The translations under genes were made by a program, and so were the position numbers. Below, piece by piece: positions 1 through 11,950 of a stretch of DNA of 64,000 nt. Under the pieces are notes generated by a model, which was not told the origin of the DNA, searched no databases, and saw only the letters and a program-made list of their open reading frames with translations. How positions within the stretch are numbered: the first letter of the stretch is position 1; each line of letters opens with the position of its first letter. Location of the stretch: the NCBI GenBank assembly GCA_001600695.1, contig BCKQ01000007.1, forward strand, positions 619,607 through 683,606. The letters are read 5' to 3'. The DNA comes from Ascoidea asiatica (Eukaryota > Ascomycota > Saccharomycetes > Ascoideales > Ascoideaceae).

Positions 1-1934
1 CTGAGTTTTTTGAATTTTTCAATCAGTTTCGAAGGCGAATTCGGAGCATTCGCAGGCGGAGCACGTTTTTTCCGTGTCGCATTTTGGTCCGTGTGCATGG
101 ATATCTTATTTTTGATAACCTTAATAACCTGCTGCGGATGAGTACTTCGGAACGGACATTTGTCCGGGTGTGTCTAATTGAAGGCTTTTTACCAGTTCTG
201 TGGATTGAATAGAACAGCTTCACACTAATTCATTAAATACGCCAATCATTTTATAAACTGCTTGAAAGTAAGCAATTGAACTTAATTGCAAGTAAAGCAT
301 TAGAATAAAATTAAGGTGGTAGATAAATAGATAGATAGATGATAATCATATTAGTAAATAAAATAATAATGGATAAATATTACAAGAAAATGCATAAAAA
401 ACGAGATAATGAATAGAGAGAGATACCTTATCTTTCTATTTAACTCACTAAACTGAAATCTGGTGTGAATTTCTTGAAGAAATCACGACAATTTTTGCGA
501 TTTTCAAACTTATTTTGCATTAGAGGCAGATTTTAAATTAAATATTTCTTTACTTTTCTCATTATTTTCAAAACTAAATGTTTCAAAAATTTATCAAGTT
601 TAACCCATAATGTTTATTAGATTCCTTTTATCATCGGTTAAAATGAATTCCCATGTTGTTTAAATCACTAAAATATAACAAAATCTGAAACTTTACAAAT
701 TACATACGCCTTCAAGTTTACCATAAATTGATTGTTTTAATAATCACATTATCTGAAAAAAAGTTTATAATTTCAAATGATCAAAAAAAGATTAAAAGTA
801 TAAATGAAACTCAAATAACAAGTATCTTCAAATTATATTCAACCTTTTTTCAAATTAAAATTCAAACGTGGTTTAATTTTGATGATTTAACCACATAATT
901 TGGATTTATTCATCTGCCTATTTTACACATAATGTACTATATGTATGTTAATGGAAGTAAAAATTTAATACAGTACTAATAATACTTACTAAATTTCTTT
1001 CAAAGCTGCAACACATATTCTTGAATTTTCTTGATATAAAATTTTTTGAATTATATCCAATTTTTATTAAATTTAATCAATATATTCTATTATTCATTAT
1101 CCATGATCTTTAATTGGAGAATAAAAGGCTTTTCAAAAAATTTGTTACTTCATTATAAATTTTTTTTATCCTATTATATTATTGTATAATTATGACAAAT
1201 AATTACATACTGCAGATTTATTGTTATTTGAGTAAAATATAAAGTGATATTCTTTTAATTTATATGATAACTAGTTTTATGGCTTGATAAATGAAATCAT
1301 ATTAACTAAACATTCGATCCTTTATTCCCTTTTTTTTTTGTTTTTTTGAAGCAATTAAGGGGAAAATATGATTTTTTTTTACAACATAAATGACTTTGAA
1401 CGAATTTCGGTGTAAATTTAGTGCAAGCTTTGTCATTTGAAAGGAATAAATTCTCAATTCATTAATTAACTAATTTTTTTTTTATCTGTTTGATTGCTTG
1501 GTTGTTCAAGTTTTGATTTTAGTTACTTTATTGAACATTATCTACAATAAAAATCTTTTTAATAAACCAAAAATTTTATTTGAAATATGTATACATAACA
1601 AAACCTTCCTCTAACTGTATATAGATGAAAAAAAAATTGAATATAAAAAGTTTAAATAAAAACTATGCTTAGAATTAGTAGAATTAAATAAGTTAGATAT
1701 TTTTTGATATATAATTATAAGTTAAGCCGATAAATAATAGATAAAGATAAAAAAATAAGCATAATTGTAAAAAATACAAAATTATTGAATTGAATAGAAA
1801 TAAAAACTGAAATTGAAATAGAAATTGAAATTGAAATTAAAATTAAAATTAAAATTGAATTTAAAGTAGAAATTAAAATAGAAGTTGAAATAGGAATAAA
1901 ATAAATAGTGTAAATAATTAAAAGAAATAGAATT
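1..1934. other. Intergenic, AT-rich, no gene seen
   Basis: No convincing coding region on either strand. Bases about 20-200 are clearly richer in G and C than the rest and include a perfect 6-bp inverted repeat, CGGACA/TGTCCG, at 153-166. From about 1795 to 1900 there is an imperfect run of short GAAATTRAAAT-type units. The remainder is A/T-rich with homopolymer tracts. Confidence 0.6.
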
Positions 1935-4193
1935 TTACCTACTTAATGGAGGTAGAGTATAGTTATTTGATTTTTCACCTTCTTTGAAACGATTCAAACT
2001 TTCTGAAGCAACATGAGCTAAAGCAGGAAGACGATTATTATTATTATTATTATTGATATTATTAAATGAAAAATCTCTAGGGGATCCGGAAAATGGAGGT
2101 AATTGAATTGAACTATTATTTCTAACTGAACTTTCTTTTAAATTTGAATTTGATCCTGTTAATTCGGAGATTCCTGGTAATTTAATTTTATTATTATTGA
2201 AATTATTATTAAGTTGATTATTAATTGGGTTATTATAGTTATTATGAATACTAGGAATATTATGAATACTAGGAATCATGGAAATACTTGAAAGATTGGA
2301 AATATTAGATTTATTTGAAGAGTTTGAAATATTAGGATTATTAAAAGTATTTTGATTAAGGTTATGAACATTTTTACTCATAGTAATTGGTTGATTTGGC
2401 ATAACTGGAGAAATATCAAAACTTGGAGAAATTGGAGAACTATTTGTATTTATACTATTATTATATTGACTTGCGTTATATTGACTAGTATTATATGGAC
2501 TATTATTACTATAACTACCATTATTATAATTAGTATTGTTAAAAGTAGCAAAAGAATTTAATGAGGAATTTGAAATATCTCTATTATGATTAATATTTGA
2601 AGGAAATGAATTATTGGTATAATAATGATTTGGTTGAAAAGGGGGTAAGCTTCTACCGGAACTTGATTGATTTGGTAGTGAAATATGAGGATTAGATGAA
2701 TTAATATTATTAGGATTATTGTTATTGTAAGTATTGTTATAAAGGTAATGTGCAGGAGCCTGTGATTGAGATGGGGGTTGAGATGAAGACAAATTTTGTT
2801 GAAGAGTTGATGATTGAGAAGCCGTGGATCTATACATTATTGGTTGAGAATAAGTATTAATAGGAGGTGGAATTGGTCTTAATTGATTAGGAGGTAGTTG
2901 ACGTTGATGTTGACGATAATCAAATTGATAAGTTGGTATATGCAATTTCTTTAATGGTTGTTGTTGCTGTTGTTGTTCTTGTTCTTGTTCTTGTTGAATT
3001 TGATTTTCATTTTGCTTATTATTTTTATTTTTGATCTTATTTTTATTAATTTTATTTTTATCTAATTGATTTGAATTAATGATTTTTTCATTATTTTGAT
3101 CATTATTAAAATCATTGAAAGATCTTTTTTTATTTATTGATAAATTATTATTTTTAGTTGATTTACTAATTTGACGTTTTCTTTGTCTAATTCTAGCACC
3201 ATGTTTATAAAGAAATCTAGTTAAAGCAGTTGAAGTTAAAGAACCTGGGAAATTTTTCTGAGTATAAACAGTAAATATAGTACTTAAAGTTTTATCTAAG
3301 AAAATAATTTTATTATTATAGAATTGAAATAAAGAAAAAAGTAAAGCAAATTTACCAGTTTTTCTAACAGATATATCACCAAAAGCAAAACAAGTTACAT
3401 AATTATCAGATTTACTTGAGCGCTTAAGATTAAAAATTTGAGATTGATCTTGTTGTGGTTGTTGTTGTTGTTGATTATTTAAATTTGGAGAAAGATTATT
3501 ATTATTAATATTATTAGTTGAAGGAATTGAAGGAATATTAATTTTCATACCAGAAACCACTTCTGAACCAAATAAATCATTTGAATTTGAATCTAAATCA
3601 TCAAAATTTTTTGAATTTTTTATATTATCTAAATCAATTAATTCAACACGAACAAAATAAGTTGGAAAATGAGACCAAGAAGGCATTGTACCATTTTTAT
3701 TTAATTCCGATATAACTTTTGTTGTTTGTTGAAATTCAGGTTCATTATAAACATCATTATTTCTAATTTTTTCAGCAGTATCTTTTGTAATATTAATATC
3801 ATCAAAACTATCAGGATCTGAACAAATATTTGAAACATTAGGTAATATAGATTCTTTTAATTCAGTATTAAATTTTAATTGAAGTACAGGAGGTGGATGA
3901 ATTGGACGATGTTCAGATAATGGAGTTGAAGGACAATTACCGCCAAATGAATTTTGTCTTGGAGCAACTTTTGCATGTAAAGGTTGTTGAATAATATTTA
4001 AAGAAATTCTTTTGAATAATTTTTCATTCGAATTATGTGAAGATTCTTGATTAAATTTTACAAATTTTTTTTGTTTTTTAGTCTCTAGTTTATCATTATT
4101 TTGAATATTATTATTATTATTTTGATTATCATCAGTAATAGTTTGTTGTTTACTATCACCTAAGATAAAGGATAAACTAGTTTTTGTTGACAT
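1935..4193 (-). CDS. Velvet-domain transcription factor (VelB/VosA-like)
   Basis: This 752-residue protein has a velvet domain at about residues 62-340. It shows the family's landmarks in order: a QQP segment then RPIHPPPVLQL (about 96-106), YFVRVELIDLD, a core reading CFAFGDISVRKTGKF, and FPGSLTSTALTRFLYKHGARIR at the domain end, close to the family's FPG..EST.L...GxRxR pattern. Velvet factors are fungal DNA-binding regulators that form homo- and heterodimers and couple development with secondary metabolism. The domain is split by an Asn/Gln-rich insertion (about residues 210-260). It is followed by a Lys-rich segment, a Gln-rich tract and a 300-residue Asn/Ser/Pro-rich tail that looks like a prion-like or activation region. 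The ATG is followed by MSTKTS, with no upstream alternative in frame. I cannot tell VelB from VosA. The domain call is strong; the family is usually reported as missing from budding yeasts. Confidence 0.88.
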   Translation of the reverse strand: MSTKTSLSFILGDSKQQTITDDNQNNNNNIQNNDKLETKKQKKFVKFNQESSHNSNEKLFKRISLNIIQQPLHAKVAPRQNSFGGNCPSTPLSEHRPIHPPPVLQLKFNTELKESILPNVSNICSDPDSFDDINITKDTAEKIRNNDVYNEPEFQQTTKVISELNKNGTMPSWSHFPTYFVRVELIDLDNIKNSKNFDDLDSNSNDLFGSEVVSGMKINIPSIPSTNNINNNNLSPNLNNQQQQQPQQDQSQIFNLKRSSKSDNYVTCFAFGDISVRKTGKFALLFSLFQFYNNKIIFLDKTLSTIFTVYTQKNFPGSLTSTALTRFLYKHGARIRQRKRQISKSTKNNNLSINKKRSFNDFNNDQNNEKIINSNQLDKNKINKNKIKNKNNKQNENQIQQEQEQEQQQQQQPLKKLHIPTYQFDYRQHQRQLPPNQLRPIPPPINTYSQPIMYRSTASQSSTLQQNLSSSQPPSQSQAPAHYLYNNTYNNNNPNNINSSNPHISLPNQSSSGRSLPPFQPNHYYTNNSFPSNINHNRDISNSSLNSFATFNNTNYNNGSYSNNSPYNTSQYNASQYNNSINTNSSPISPSFDISPVMPNQPITMSKNVHNLNQNTFNNPNISNSSNKSNISNLSSISMIPSIHNIPSIHNNYNNPINNQLNNNFNNNKIKLPGISELTGSNSNLKESSVRNNSSIQLPPFSGSPRDFSFNNINNNNNNNRLPALAHVASESLNRFKEGEKSNNYTLPPLSR

Positions 4194-7100
4194 TTTTTTT
4201 TAATGTTTATAATAAGATATGTAATATAGAGAATATTAAAGATGTATTAGAGGGTAATGAATATTAAAGTAACAGTTATTTGGTAAGATTTTAATTTTGT
4301 GATTGGTGTAAGAATATTGATTATTGAGTATGTGTTATTAAATGTATAATTAGTTTAGTATTGTTTATATATTTGTATGTTTGTATGATTGTATGATTGT
4401 ATGATTGGGTATATTTGTATACAAAGATAGTAAATATATAAGATATATAGGATTTATAACAAATAAAAAATTGAGAAGAAGTTTAAAAAAGGGAGGAAAT
4501 TCGGATTATTTATATATTAAACCAAGTTGTTACTTTTAATTTATATATATATATTTATATATTTTGGTAAATATGGTAGTTATGAAGTAATAAGTTATGT
4601 GGATATGTGAATATGTAAAAAATTAGAAAATTAGATATTTGAAAATTTGGAATTATAAAAGATAAAACATTAAATATAAAAGATAAAACAATAAGTAATA
4701 AAAAAAATGAGTAAACTAGAGTTATTTATTCAGTATATTCAGTATATTTAGAATATTTAGTATATTTGGTATATTTCGTATGTAACCAAATTTATATAAA
4801 AATGAGTTGGAAAAGATAAGTTATACACTGTTAGTTAACTTAGTTAAGTTAGTTAGGTTAGTTAGGTTAGTTAGTAGTAGTAAATAATAGATAAATATTA
4901 AATGCAGAGGAAAAGTGAGCATGAAAATTGGCGATACCCAAAATTTTGAATATTTTGAATTTAATCGAATTTAATTTTAATTTAATTTAATTTTAATTTA
5001 ATTTTAATTTTAATTTAACTTGAATTTAAATTGGAGAAGCCTTTTAAAATTAGTGGTAAATAATAAAAAAATAGATAAATAATATATAGAAGAATAAAAA
5101 TAACAGACTAAAATGAAATGAATAAAATTAATATGAAAAAATTGATCATTCAAGCAAAAAAATATTCCTCTTTTTAATGTTTGTGCAAGTCGTTTGAATT
5201 AAGGAAAAAAAAGGTAAAAAGGTAAAAAGGTAAAAAGGTAAAAAAATTGGAATAAAAAGGGATTAGAAAGTGAATATGAAAGTGAATACTGAAATTGATA
5301 TTGGTATTGGTATTGAGAAAAAGTGAGATGAATTTCATTTTGGATCAAATTTACTGTAATTAGAGAAATACTTGGAATACTGGCTGAAATACTGGTTAAA
5401 AAAGTGATTAAAATACTGGTTAATTATTACAGGTAGATAAATAGAGAGAAATTAAATGAACTTTACAAGATTTTTACAAGAATTTTGCTTCGTTCTTCTG
5501 CTGCAACTTCCACTGCAGCTGCAAACAAACTGCAAAAGAATTGCAAATGAAACTGTAAATGCAACACCAGCTCAAATAAACTGAAAACAACTGAAAACAA
5601 CTGAAAATAACTCGATTGAACTCGATTGAACTCAAATGAACTCAAATGAACTCAGATGAACTCAGATTAACACAATTCAACCCAATATTGAATTCCAAAG
5701 ACATTTCAAAGACCTTGAGTATTCACCTTTTAAAGAATTTAAATATTTGAATACTTTAGTTTTGTAGGATTATCAAATTTCAACATGATTTGCAATCATA
5801 AATTATCTAAACTTGTTGGTTAGTTGATTAATTGGTTAATTTATTGAATAAATTGAAACAAATTTTAAGCCCAAAGTAAGCAAAGTAAGTTTTTGAGGAA
5901 AGAAAAGAAAAAGAAAAAGAAAAAGAAAAAAGAAGAAGATAAAGAAAATGGGTTTTTGTACTACTAGGCATTACATAATAATTGTTTGCTTTATCAATAA
6001 TATTGAACATATGAAATTTAAAATTACAAAATATGAAATACGTAAATCCTGAGTATGAAATTACAGTATAATTTCAAATAGTGTAACATTTAACTATAAA
6101 TTCAAATAAATAATACGAAAAAAAGAGGTTGGTTTAAAATCTTGGTTATAATAAATAACTTTAAGTATTAAGATATTATTGATTGTATTCATTATTATAT
6201 ATTTTTGAACAGCTATTGGTTTACCAATATTCAAATCTGAGACACTTAAAAAGATATTTAAAAAGAAAATTTGAAAAAAAATAGGAAACTCAAAGGCCAT
6301 TTGTAACCATGGCTCAGTAAGCAAAGGATTCAAAGAAATTGATCAGTAAATTGAATAAAATGAATAAATTGAATAATCTGAATAATTGTAAAAAGTCTGG
6401 AAACTATTCGGAAAATACTAAGTGGTTATAAGAATAACACTGTAAATTCACTCAACCACTGCACTTCACTAAGTAAAACTTGAGGACAAAATTTTTACAG
6501 TGGTTAGCATTTCAATTAGTAATAGCAGTAGTTTCAGCCTATTTCAGAATTCAAGCCACCCTTTTGCCTTTGATTTTGCCTTTACTTTTGCCTTTACTTT
6601 CTTCTGAGAGTAACGTTGGTTGGTTAACATTTGTGATTTTTCTCTGCGAATTTCTCTGCTTGATCTTTTGAACCGAGTTTCCACCAGAAGAATACCAGCA
6701 CAAGCAGAAAAAGCTGCAAAAGACCCAAAAAAACTCACTTTTTACTGGTGCTGGTGCTTTATGGCGAATACGGCCCTCGTGTTATTTGCTCTTATCAAGA
6801 ACAAGCACGAGAATAAGAAGCATTTGCACTTGCATTTGTGTTTGTGTTTGTGTTTGTGTGGTATTTCTGCTTGTCTTTGTGTTTTGCGTTTTGTGTTTCA
6901 CGTTTTGCGTCTTAAATGAATGTGCTTGTGATTTAGCCTCAATTTTAATCCCACTAGAACTTCTTCTACCACAAATCACAATCTCAATCTCAATCTCAAT
7001 TTCAGTCTTTATCTTTATCTTTAATTATTATTGTTGTCATATATTCTCTTCTATTCTCCTTTATAGAATCTATTCTATTATATTCTATTCTCTTATATTC

Positions 7101-7823
7101 TATTCTACTATTCTACTATTCTGCTATTCTACCGTTGACTTTCCTCAATCGTTACTAATACTCTACAGTATAATGGTTTTATTCGCTAAATATTAGTACT
7201 ACAACTACTAAGGTACTGTAGTATTTATGTAACATTTTATACCCACTGCTGAGTAAGTTCCTGAATCTCGATACGAAATACCGCCAATCCACTAAGAAGT
7301 TTCTGCACTTTGTGCTCAGCAATTTGCACCTTGTACTTTATGATTGGCGCTTTGTTCTTTGTGTTTTATCAAATTTATGTGCTTTGTGTGTCTAACAACA
7401 AAGAACAAATTCTACTTGAATTTCAACTGCAGCTCTTTGAAAATTTTATAAAGTAACGTTAAGTAACATTATTAATTTGCGTAAAAAGCGATCAATTTGT
7501 TAAAACGTTACCGTTACTTAAACGTTACCTAATCATCAATACCTAAAATTTACCTTAAACACTGTCTGCGATGTAACCTTTGTACTTTACAAAATTAAAT
7601 ATTGGTGTTATCACTTTCAATGCCTTACTGGTATTTCTGTATAGTGTAAAGTGAAAGAGAGAAAATCAAGAACAAAAATGGCTTTTTCTCATCCATTTCT
7701 CATTTTTCTTTTCTCTTTCTTTAATATATCAATAATTTATCTTCACTTTTCATTTGCTATTAGTGGAAATGTATTAACGTTACTTCTTTTATAATTGCAA
7801 TCCTTGAAATCTCTCTCAATTTT
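4194..7823. other. Long intergenic region, low complexity
   Basis: No gene is supported. The first 2.3 kb is A/T-rich with short tandem repeats: TTAGTTAGG-type units near 4840-4875, four GGTAAAAA copies at 5213-5244, and a polypurine AAAGAA run near 5890-5935. From about 6480 to 7200 the composition is more even, with GTTTGT repeats (about 6833-6860) and TCTATT repeats (about 7040-7130). The open frames there come from these repeats and show no protein family. Confidence 0.5.
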
Positions 7824-8253
7824 TCAAATACTTAACATTATATCTTTTTTTTTTGCTTTTGCTTTTTCAATCCCCGCTACTTTTCTTCTAAAATGACTGA
7901 TCTCATATACCCGGTTCACAAGCAGCAGAGGAATGCAAAAATGCTTCGGTCCCTTCCAGAAAATAACGTTGTGGGTGCAGTCAAAAGCATTACACCAAAA
8001 TATTAACATGCTTTTAACATGCTCGTAAAAAAACAAAATGATTCACGTATATTCCTGTTTCTGTGGCGCAATATATCAGGTGGAGCAGCTTGTGCAATAT
8101 TTGACTGCCGAAAACCTTGCTAACATCTTCAACCTTTTTGTTTTTCCGGATCATTTGTACCAAAAGTAACAAGCATCGTAACACTATTTGAGCCATTAAC
8201 CAGTCTTTTAAGTTAGAAGTATGTCCCTTATTGGCTAGAATAACTATGTTCAT
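7824..8253 (-). mobile_element. Decayed Mutator-like (MULE) transposase fragment
   Basis: Two overlapping minus-strand frames, 8253-8014 and 8036-7824, read as one protein piece if a single frameshift in a T-run near 8025-8035 is allowed. Across the join the fragment shows an aromatic-rich stretch, an H.KS motif, then a DCT motif and a PLL motif (AFDCTHNV and CIPLLLV). This spacing matches the region of MULE/FAR1-type transposases where FFAHPKS precedes the conserved DCTYKTN and PLL segment, whose Asp is catalytic. The sequence after PLLLV does not continue the family, so only a fragment remains. No terminal inverted repeats or target-site duplication could be recognised. Base composition is less A/T-rich than the flanks. 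The call rests on motif order seen by eye. Confidence 0.4.
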
Positions 8254-10350
8254 GTATCTAAATACACCTTATTTTATTCTGTGGCCGCTTTATGCATACA
8301 ATGGTCATCGTATTGGCCTTATTCCTTACAAAACAGTTATAAATATTGTTAATCGTTATTTACAATTTAAATTGTAACTTGTATTGTAACTTTTATTGTA
8401 ATTGATATTTCTTATGCAGGTATTTAACATTCTCTTTTTTTGATTTTTACTCTTTTCTCATGTTTTTCCTTATGTTTTTTATCAAGAGTTTTATTTATTA
8501 TTCTCCTGGTTTTATTTCCAGTTTAAAATTTATGTTTATAACATATGTTTTTTATTAATGGTTTGAAATTATCTGTTTAAAATTATAAATAATTTCATCT
8601 TTTATCTCAAATCACACTTTTTTTTTTTCTCATTTTATGTATTTATGTCTTAAATATCACAAATTTGGTAAATTCTTTTGATTTAATAAAAATATTAAAC
8701 CAATTTAAAGGTAAATAAATAACTTTTTTAAATCAATTACACTATAATACCAATTTACCAATTCTTACTAATAAAATCCAATGATATTTATAGCTTTACT
8801 TATTTTGACGAAAATTTTATAATTTAATCATTATTTATACCCATTATAAGAAATAAATAGAAATTAAATATAAAAAATTGTCTTATAACTTATAATATTA
8901 TAATATTATTATATTTAACATACAGCTTACATTATATTTATAAAAATATCTTAAAAATTTACCGAAATTGGAAATTTCTTCATTCAAGTTTTCTTCTATT
9001 AAGAATTCAGATGAATTTCACATTCCTTATAGATATAGATATAGATATAAATATTTATTATTTATTATTTATTCAACTTCATTCATTTGTGATAATATAA
9101 TATACTAAAATATATTTAAAATTATGTAAAGTTAACATTAAAAAAGAGCCACGTGACCCATATATGTCCACCAAAATAAATATTTCTCTTGTTAAAAATT
9201 TACAACCTTTAAATTACAACCTTTAAATTACAATTCAAATTTGAATTCAAATTTACTTCGAATTTACTTCGAATTTACTTCAAATGTAATTTGAATTTGA
9301 GCAGCCATGCAGATTTATTCAACAACTATTTCAAATAAATAATAAATAATGGAATAAATAATAGGATAAATAAAGGATAAATAAAATTTAATTTATAAAT
9401 TATCAAATTGTTCATACATCCCCAATTTAGGATAAGATCCGATCGATTATTATAAAATTTGTTTAAAATTTTATTCAAACATAAATGAGATAATTCCGGC
9501 AAAAATTTTGTAAATTAAATTTTGGGCAAATATATTAATTTAAATATTGATAAACATTTATATAATACTCAATAATTTGAGAAATTAAGTAAAAAAATTA
9601 AACAAATTAAAAAAAAAAAATTTACAAAAAAAAACAATAAAAAAGTAATAAAACAACAAAAAAATTGAAAAAAAAAACAAAAAAAACAAAGTTAATAAAA
9701 AATACATAAACACACACACACACACCACATATTAAAACGCAAATATAATAACCTCCAATTTCATTTTTGATATTATATTTAACATAATGCTATATATATA
9801 TAATAATAATAATATAATAATATAGTAATTTAATAGTATAATAATATAAGGATAGTAATAGTAACAGTAATAGTAAGGTAGTCATATTTATGGCAATTTA
9901 ATTAAAAAAAAAAGAAAAAAAACATAATTAAAAAAACATAATTGAAAGAAACAAAGAAAGAAAGAAAGAAAAAGAAAATAATAATCCACTTCATTATTTA
10001 AATAAGTAAGCAAGTAAGCGAATAAAAAACAATTTTAATAGTATTTTCCAAATATTAGAGAAGAATTTCAGTGAATGAATTATAAGTTGAAAAATAATTT
10101 TGTAAGTGAGGATGTAATGTAGTAAGCAAATTAATTAGTTTAGATTGAAGATAAAGAAAAAAAGGAACGGATATTAAAAGCAACAACAAGACGAATTTAT
10201 ATTAGGATTGGATAACATAAGATAAGATAAGATAAGAGTTTTGGATATGGAGAGATATGATGAACTGAGATTAGATTAGATTAGAAGAAATGAAATAAAA
10301 TAAAATAAGATAAGATAAAAGAGGATAAATAATATTGCAAAAAAGGATTA
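8254..10350. other. Intergenic, AT-rich, repeats and one CACGTG
   Basis: No gene seen. It holds a CACGTG at 9150-9155, a repeated ATTTACTTCGA stretch near 9250-9280, long A-runs at 9600-9690, a (CA)n microsatellite at about 9711-9725, GAAA repeats near 9945-9980 and GATAA repeats near 10215-10235. Confidence 0.5.
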
Positions 10351-10908
10351 CTATTTCTTCTTTCTACCAAAAAAACTTTTCTTTTTCTTTTTTTGATCTT
10401 GTTTTGGAGCAGGAGCTTTATAAACAGGAACATAAGTATCAGCAGCTGATTGAGTCATACCATTTGTTGTTGCATATGGATTCGAATTAAATCCTTTAAA
10501 TAAAGGATATTCAGGTCTTGGTCTAAAACCATATCTTGAAGTTTCTAATTGATCTTTATAATAATTATCACCAGTTATTGAAAATTCAAAACTTCTAATG
10601 GTATCTAAAGGTCTTTCATCTCTTGATCTTGTTGGATTTGACATATCAACTTGAGAAATTGGATTACCAAATACATCAGCCATACCACCATTATTTTGTG
10701 ACATTTGTGATAATGAATTTCTATTAACATCTTTATTTGAAAATTGTTCATTTGCTTGTTCAAAAGGTTGAGAATCTGTTATTGCATCCATTATACGATC
10801 TTGTTGTGAAGATTTTGTTTTAAATTTACTTTTATCTTCTTTTGTTATTTTAACATCATTAATTGAATTTTTCTTAGCATGAGTTGATTTTCTACCAAAT
10901 ACAGCCAT
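10351..10908 (-). CDS. Small conserved-looking basic protein, function unknown
   Basis: The protein has 185 residues, with a start at MAVFGRKST and a very basic C-terminal tail containing FFGRKKK. The middle has a compact conserved-looking segment, RSFEFSITGDNYYKDQLE followed by GFRPRPEYPLF, after a Ser/Asn-rich region. The FGRK motif appears at both ends. From memory this layout recalls the small ribosome-associated yeast family of YMR295C/YGR273C, but I could not verify an alignment and give no symbol. There is no signal peptide or membrane segment. The gene is intronless, and its promoter side faces a GC-rich island at 11280-11860. It is a real gene by codon bias and composition; its function is unassigned. 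Confidence 0.75.
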   Translation of the reverse strand: MAVFGRKSTHAKKNSINDVKITKEDKSKFKTKSSQQDRIMDAITDSQPFEQANEQFSNKDVNRNSLSQMSQNNGGMADVFGNPISQVDMSNPTRSRDERPLDTIRSFEFSITGDNYYKDQLETSRYGFRPRPEYPLFKGFNSNPYATTNGMTQSAADTYVPVYKAPAPKQDQKKKKKSFFGRKKK

Positions 10909-11950
10909 TGTGATATTAAATTATTATTATTTTTTTATTTTTGAATTACTAATATAAAATTTAAATCTTATTACTTATAAGGAATGAAATAATAAATTAA
11001 ATTAAAGGGCAGAAAATTATTGTATAGAAAAAGCGAGGGAAGAAATTTTCAAATTGAAACAATAATCAGTGATTGTGATAATAATTGATATATTATGTCC
11101 AATGAAAGTATTAGAAATTGGAGATTTATTCAAAAAAATTAATATATTCGAAAAAATTATGAATGATATAATTATATGATAAATTAATGAAAAGAAAATT
11201 ATTCAAGAGCGAATATTGCATCTAATATACTAATAAAAATAGTGTACTAGCAGTATTAAAAATAGCATGAAAATAGTTTAAAAACAGTGTAAAAACGGAG
11301 TGGGAAGGATTTGGCCCAGATTCCGGAGGGATTCCGGATCGCGTTCCGGGCAGTGTTTTTCTTGCTTTTTCTATTACGTAACCGCGGAAAATACGGCGGA
11401 AATATATGCGGAAAGCACTGTGAAAGTACTAGGAAAGTACTAGGAAAAGGCTGAGAAACAGGCAAAAGAAAAGCGGCGGTCCCGTGACAGGGCTGAAGCG
11501 GCTGGTCGAACAGCCTTCAAAATACTCCAAAAAAGCTCTAAAAGGTTTTAGAGCTTTAAAAGCAACGCCAATCGCACAGCTTCCAAGCCAACTCCTTAAA
11601 CAAAGCCCAGGAGAATTTGAATATTCAAAGTGAATATCTCGTTTCTTCGTCTCTGTGCATGAAGTATTTATTTATCATTTCTTCTGCATTTCTTCCTCTC
11701 AGCACGAAAATCTTCCATGATACAGGCTCGGCCCGATTTCTCAGGTATTTACCCGCTCCGGGCCTATTAAAACTCACCCTGTTTGAACCACAAAACTGGT
11801 TGCAACCACAAAATTGGCTTCCTGAGAGTACGGTTATAAGAAATAGCCTCATTTGACACTAACGCTAACTTTACTTCATCAGATTCATCAGTTTTTGGTG
11901 ATTTTCAAAAAAAATTACTATAAAACATAATAAAACCTATTTAACTCTTT
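10909..11950. other. Intergenic with GC-rich island
   Basis: Bases about 11280-11860 form a GC-richer island 370-950 bp upstream of the gene ending at 10351. It contains repeated TTCCGG-type words (11321-11352) and GGAAAGTACTA repeats near 11418-11440. Open frames on both strands inside the island have no recognisable family, and I treat them as chance. Confidence 0.45.

Noticed and set aside
6544-7196. Open frames over GTTTGT and TCTATT repeats
   Set aside because: Sequence is repeat-driven; translations are simple repeats or hydrophobic runs without a family.
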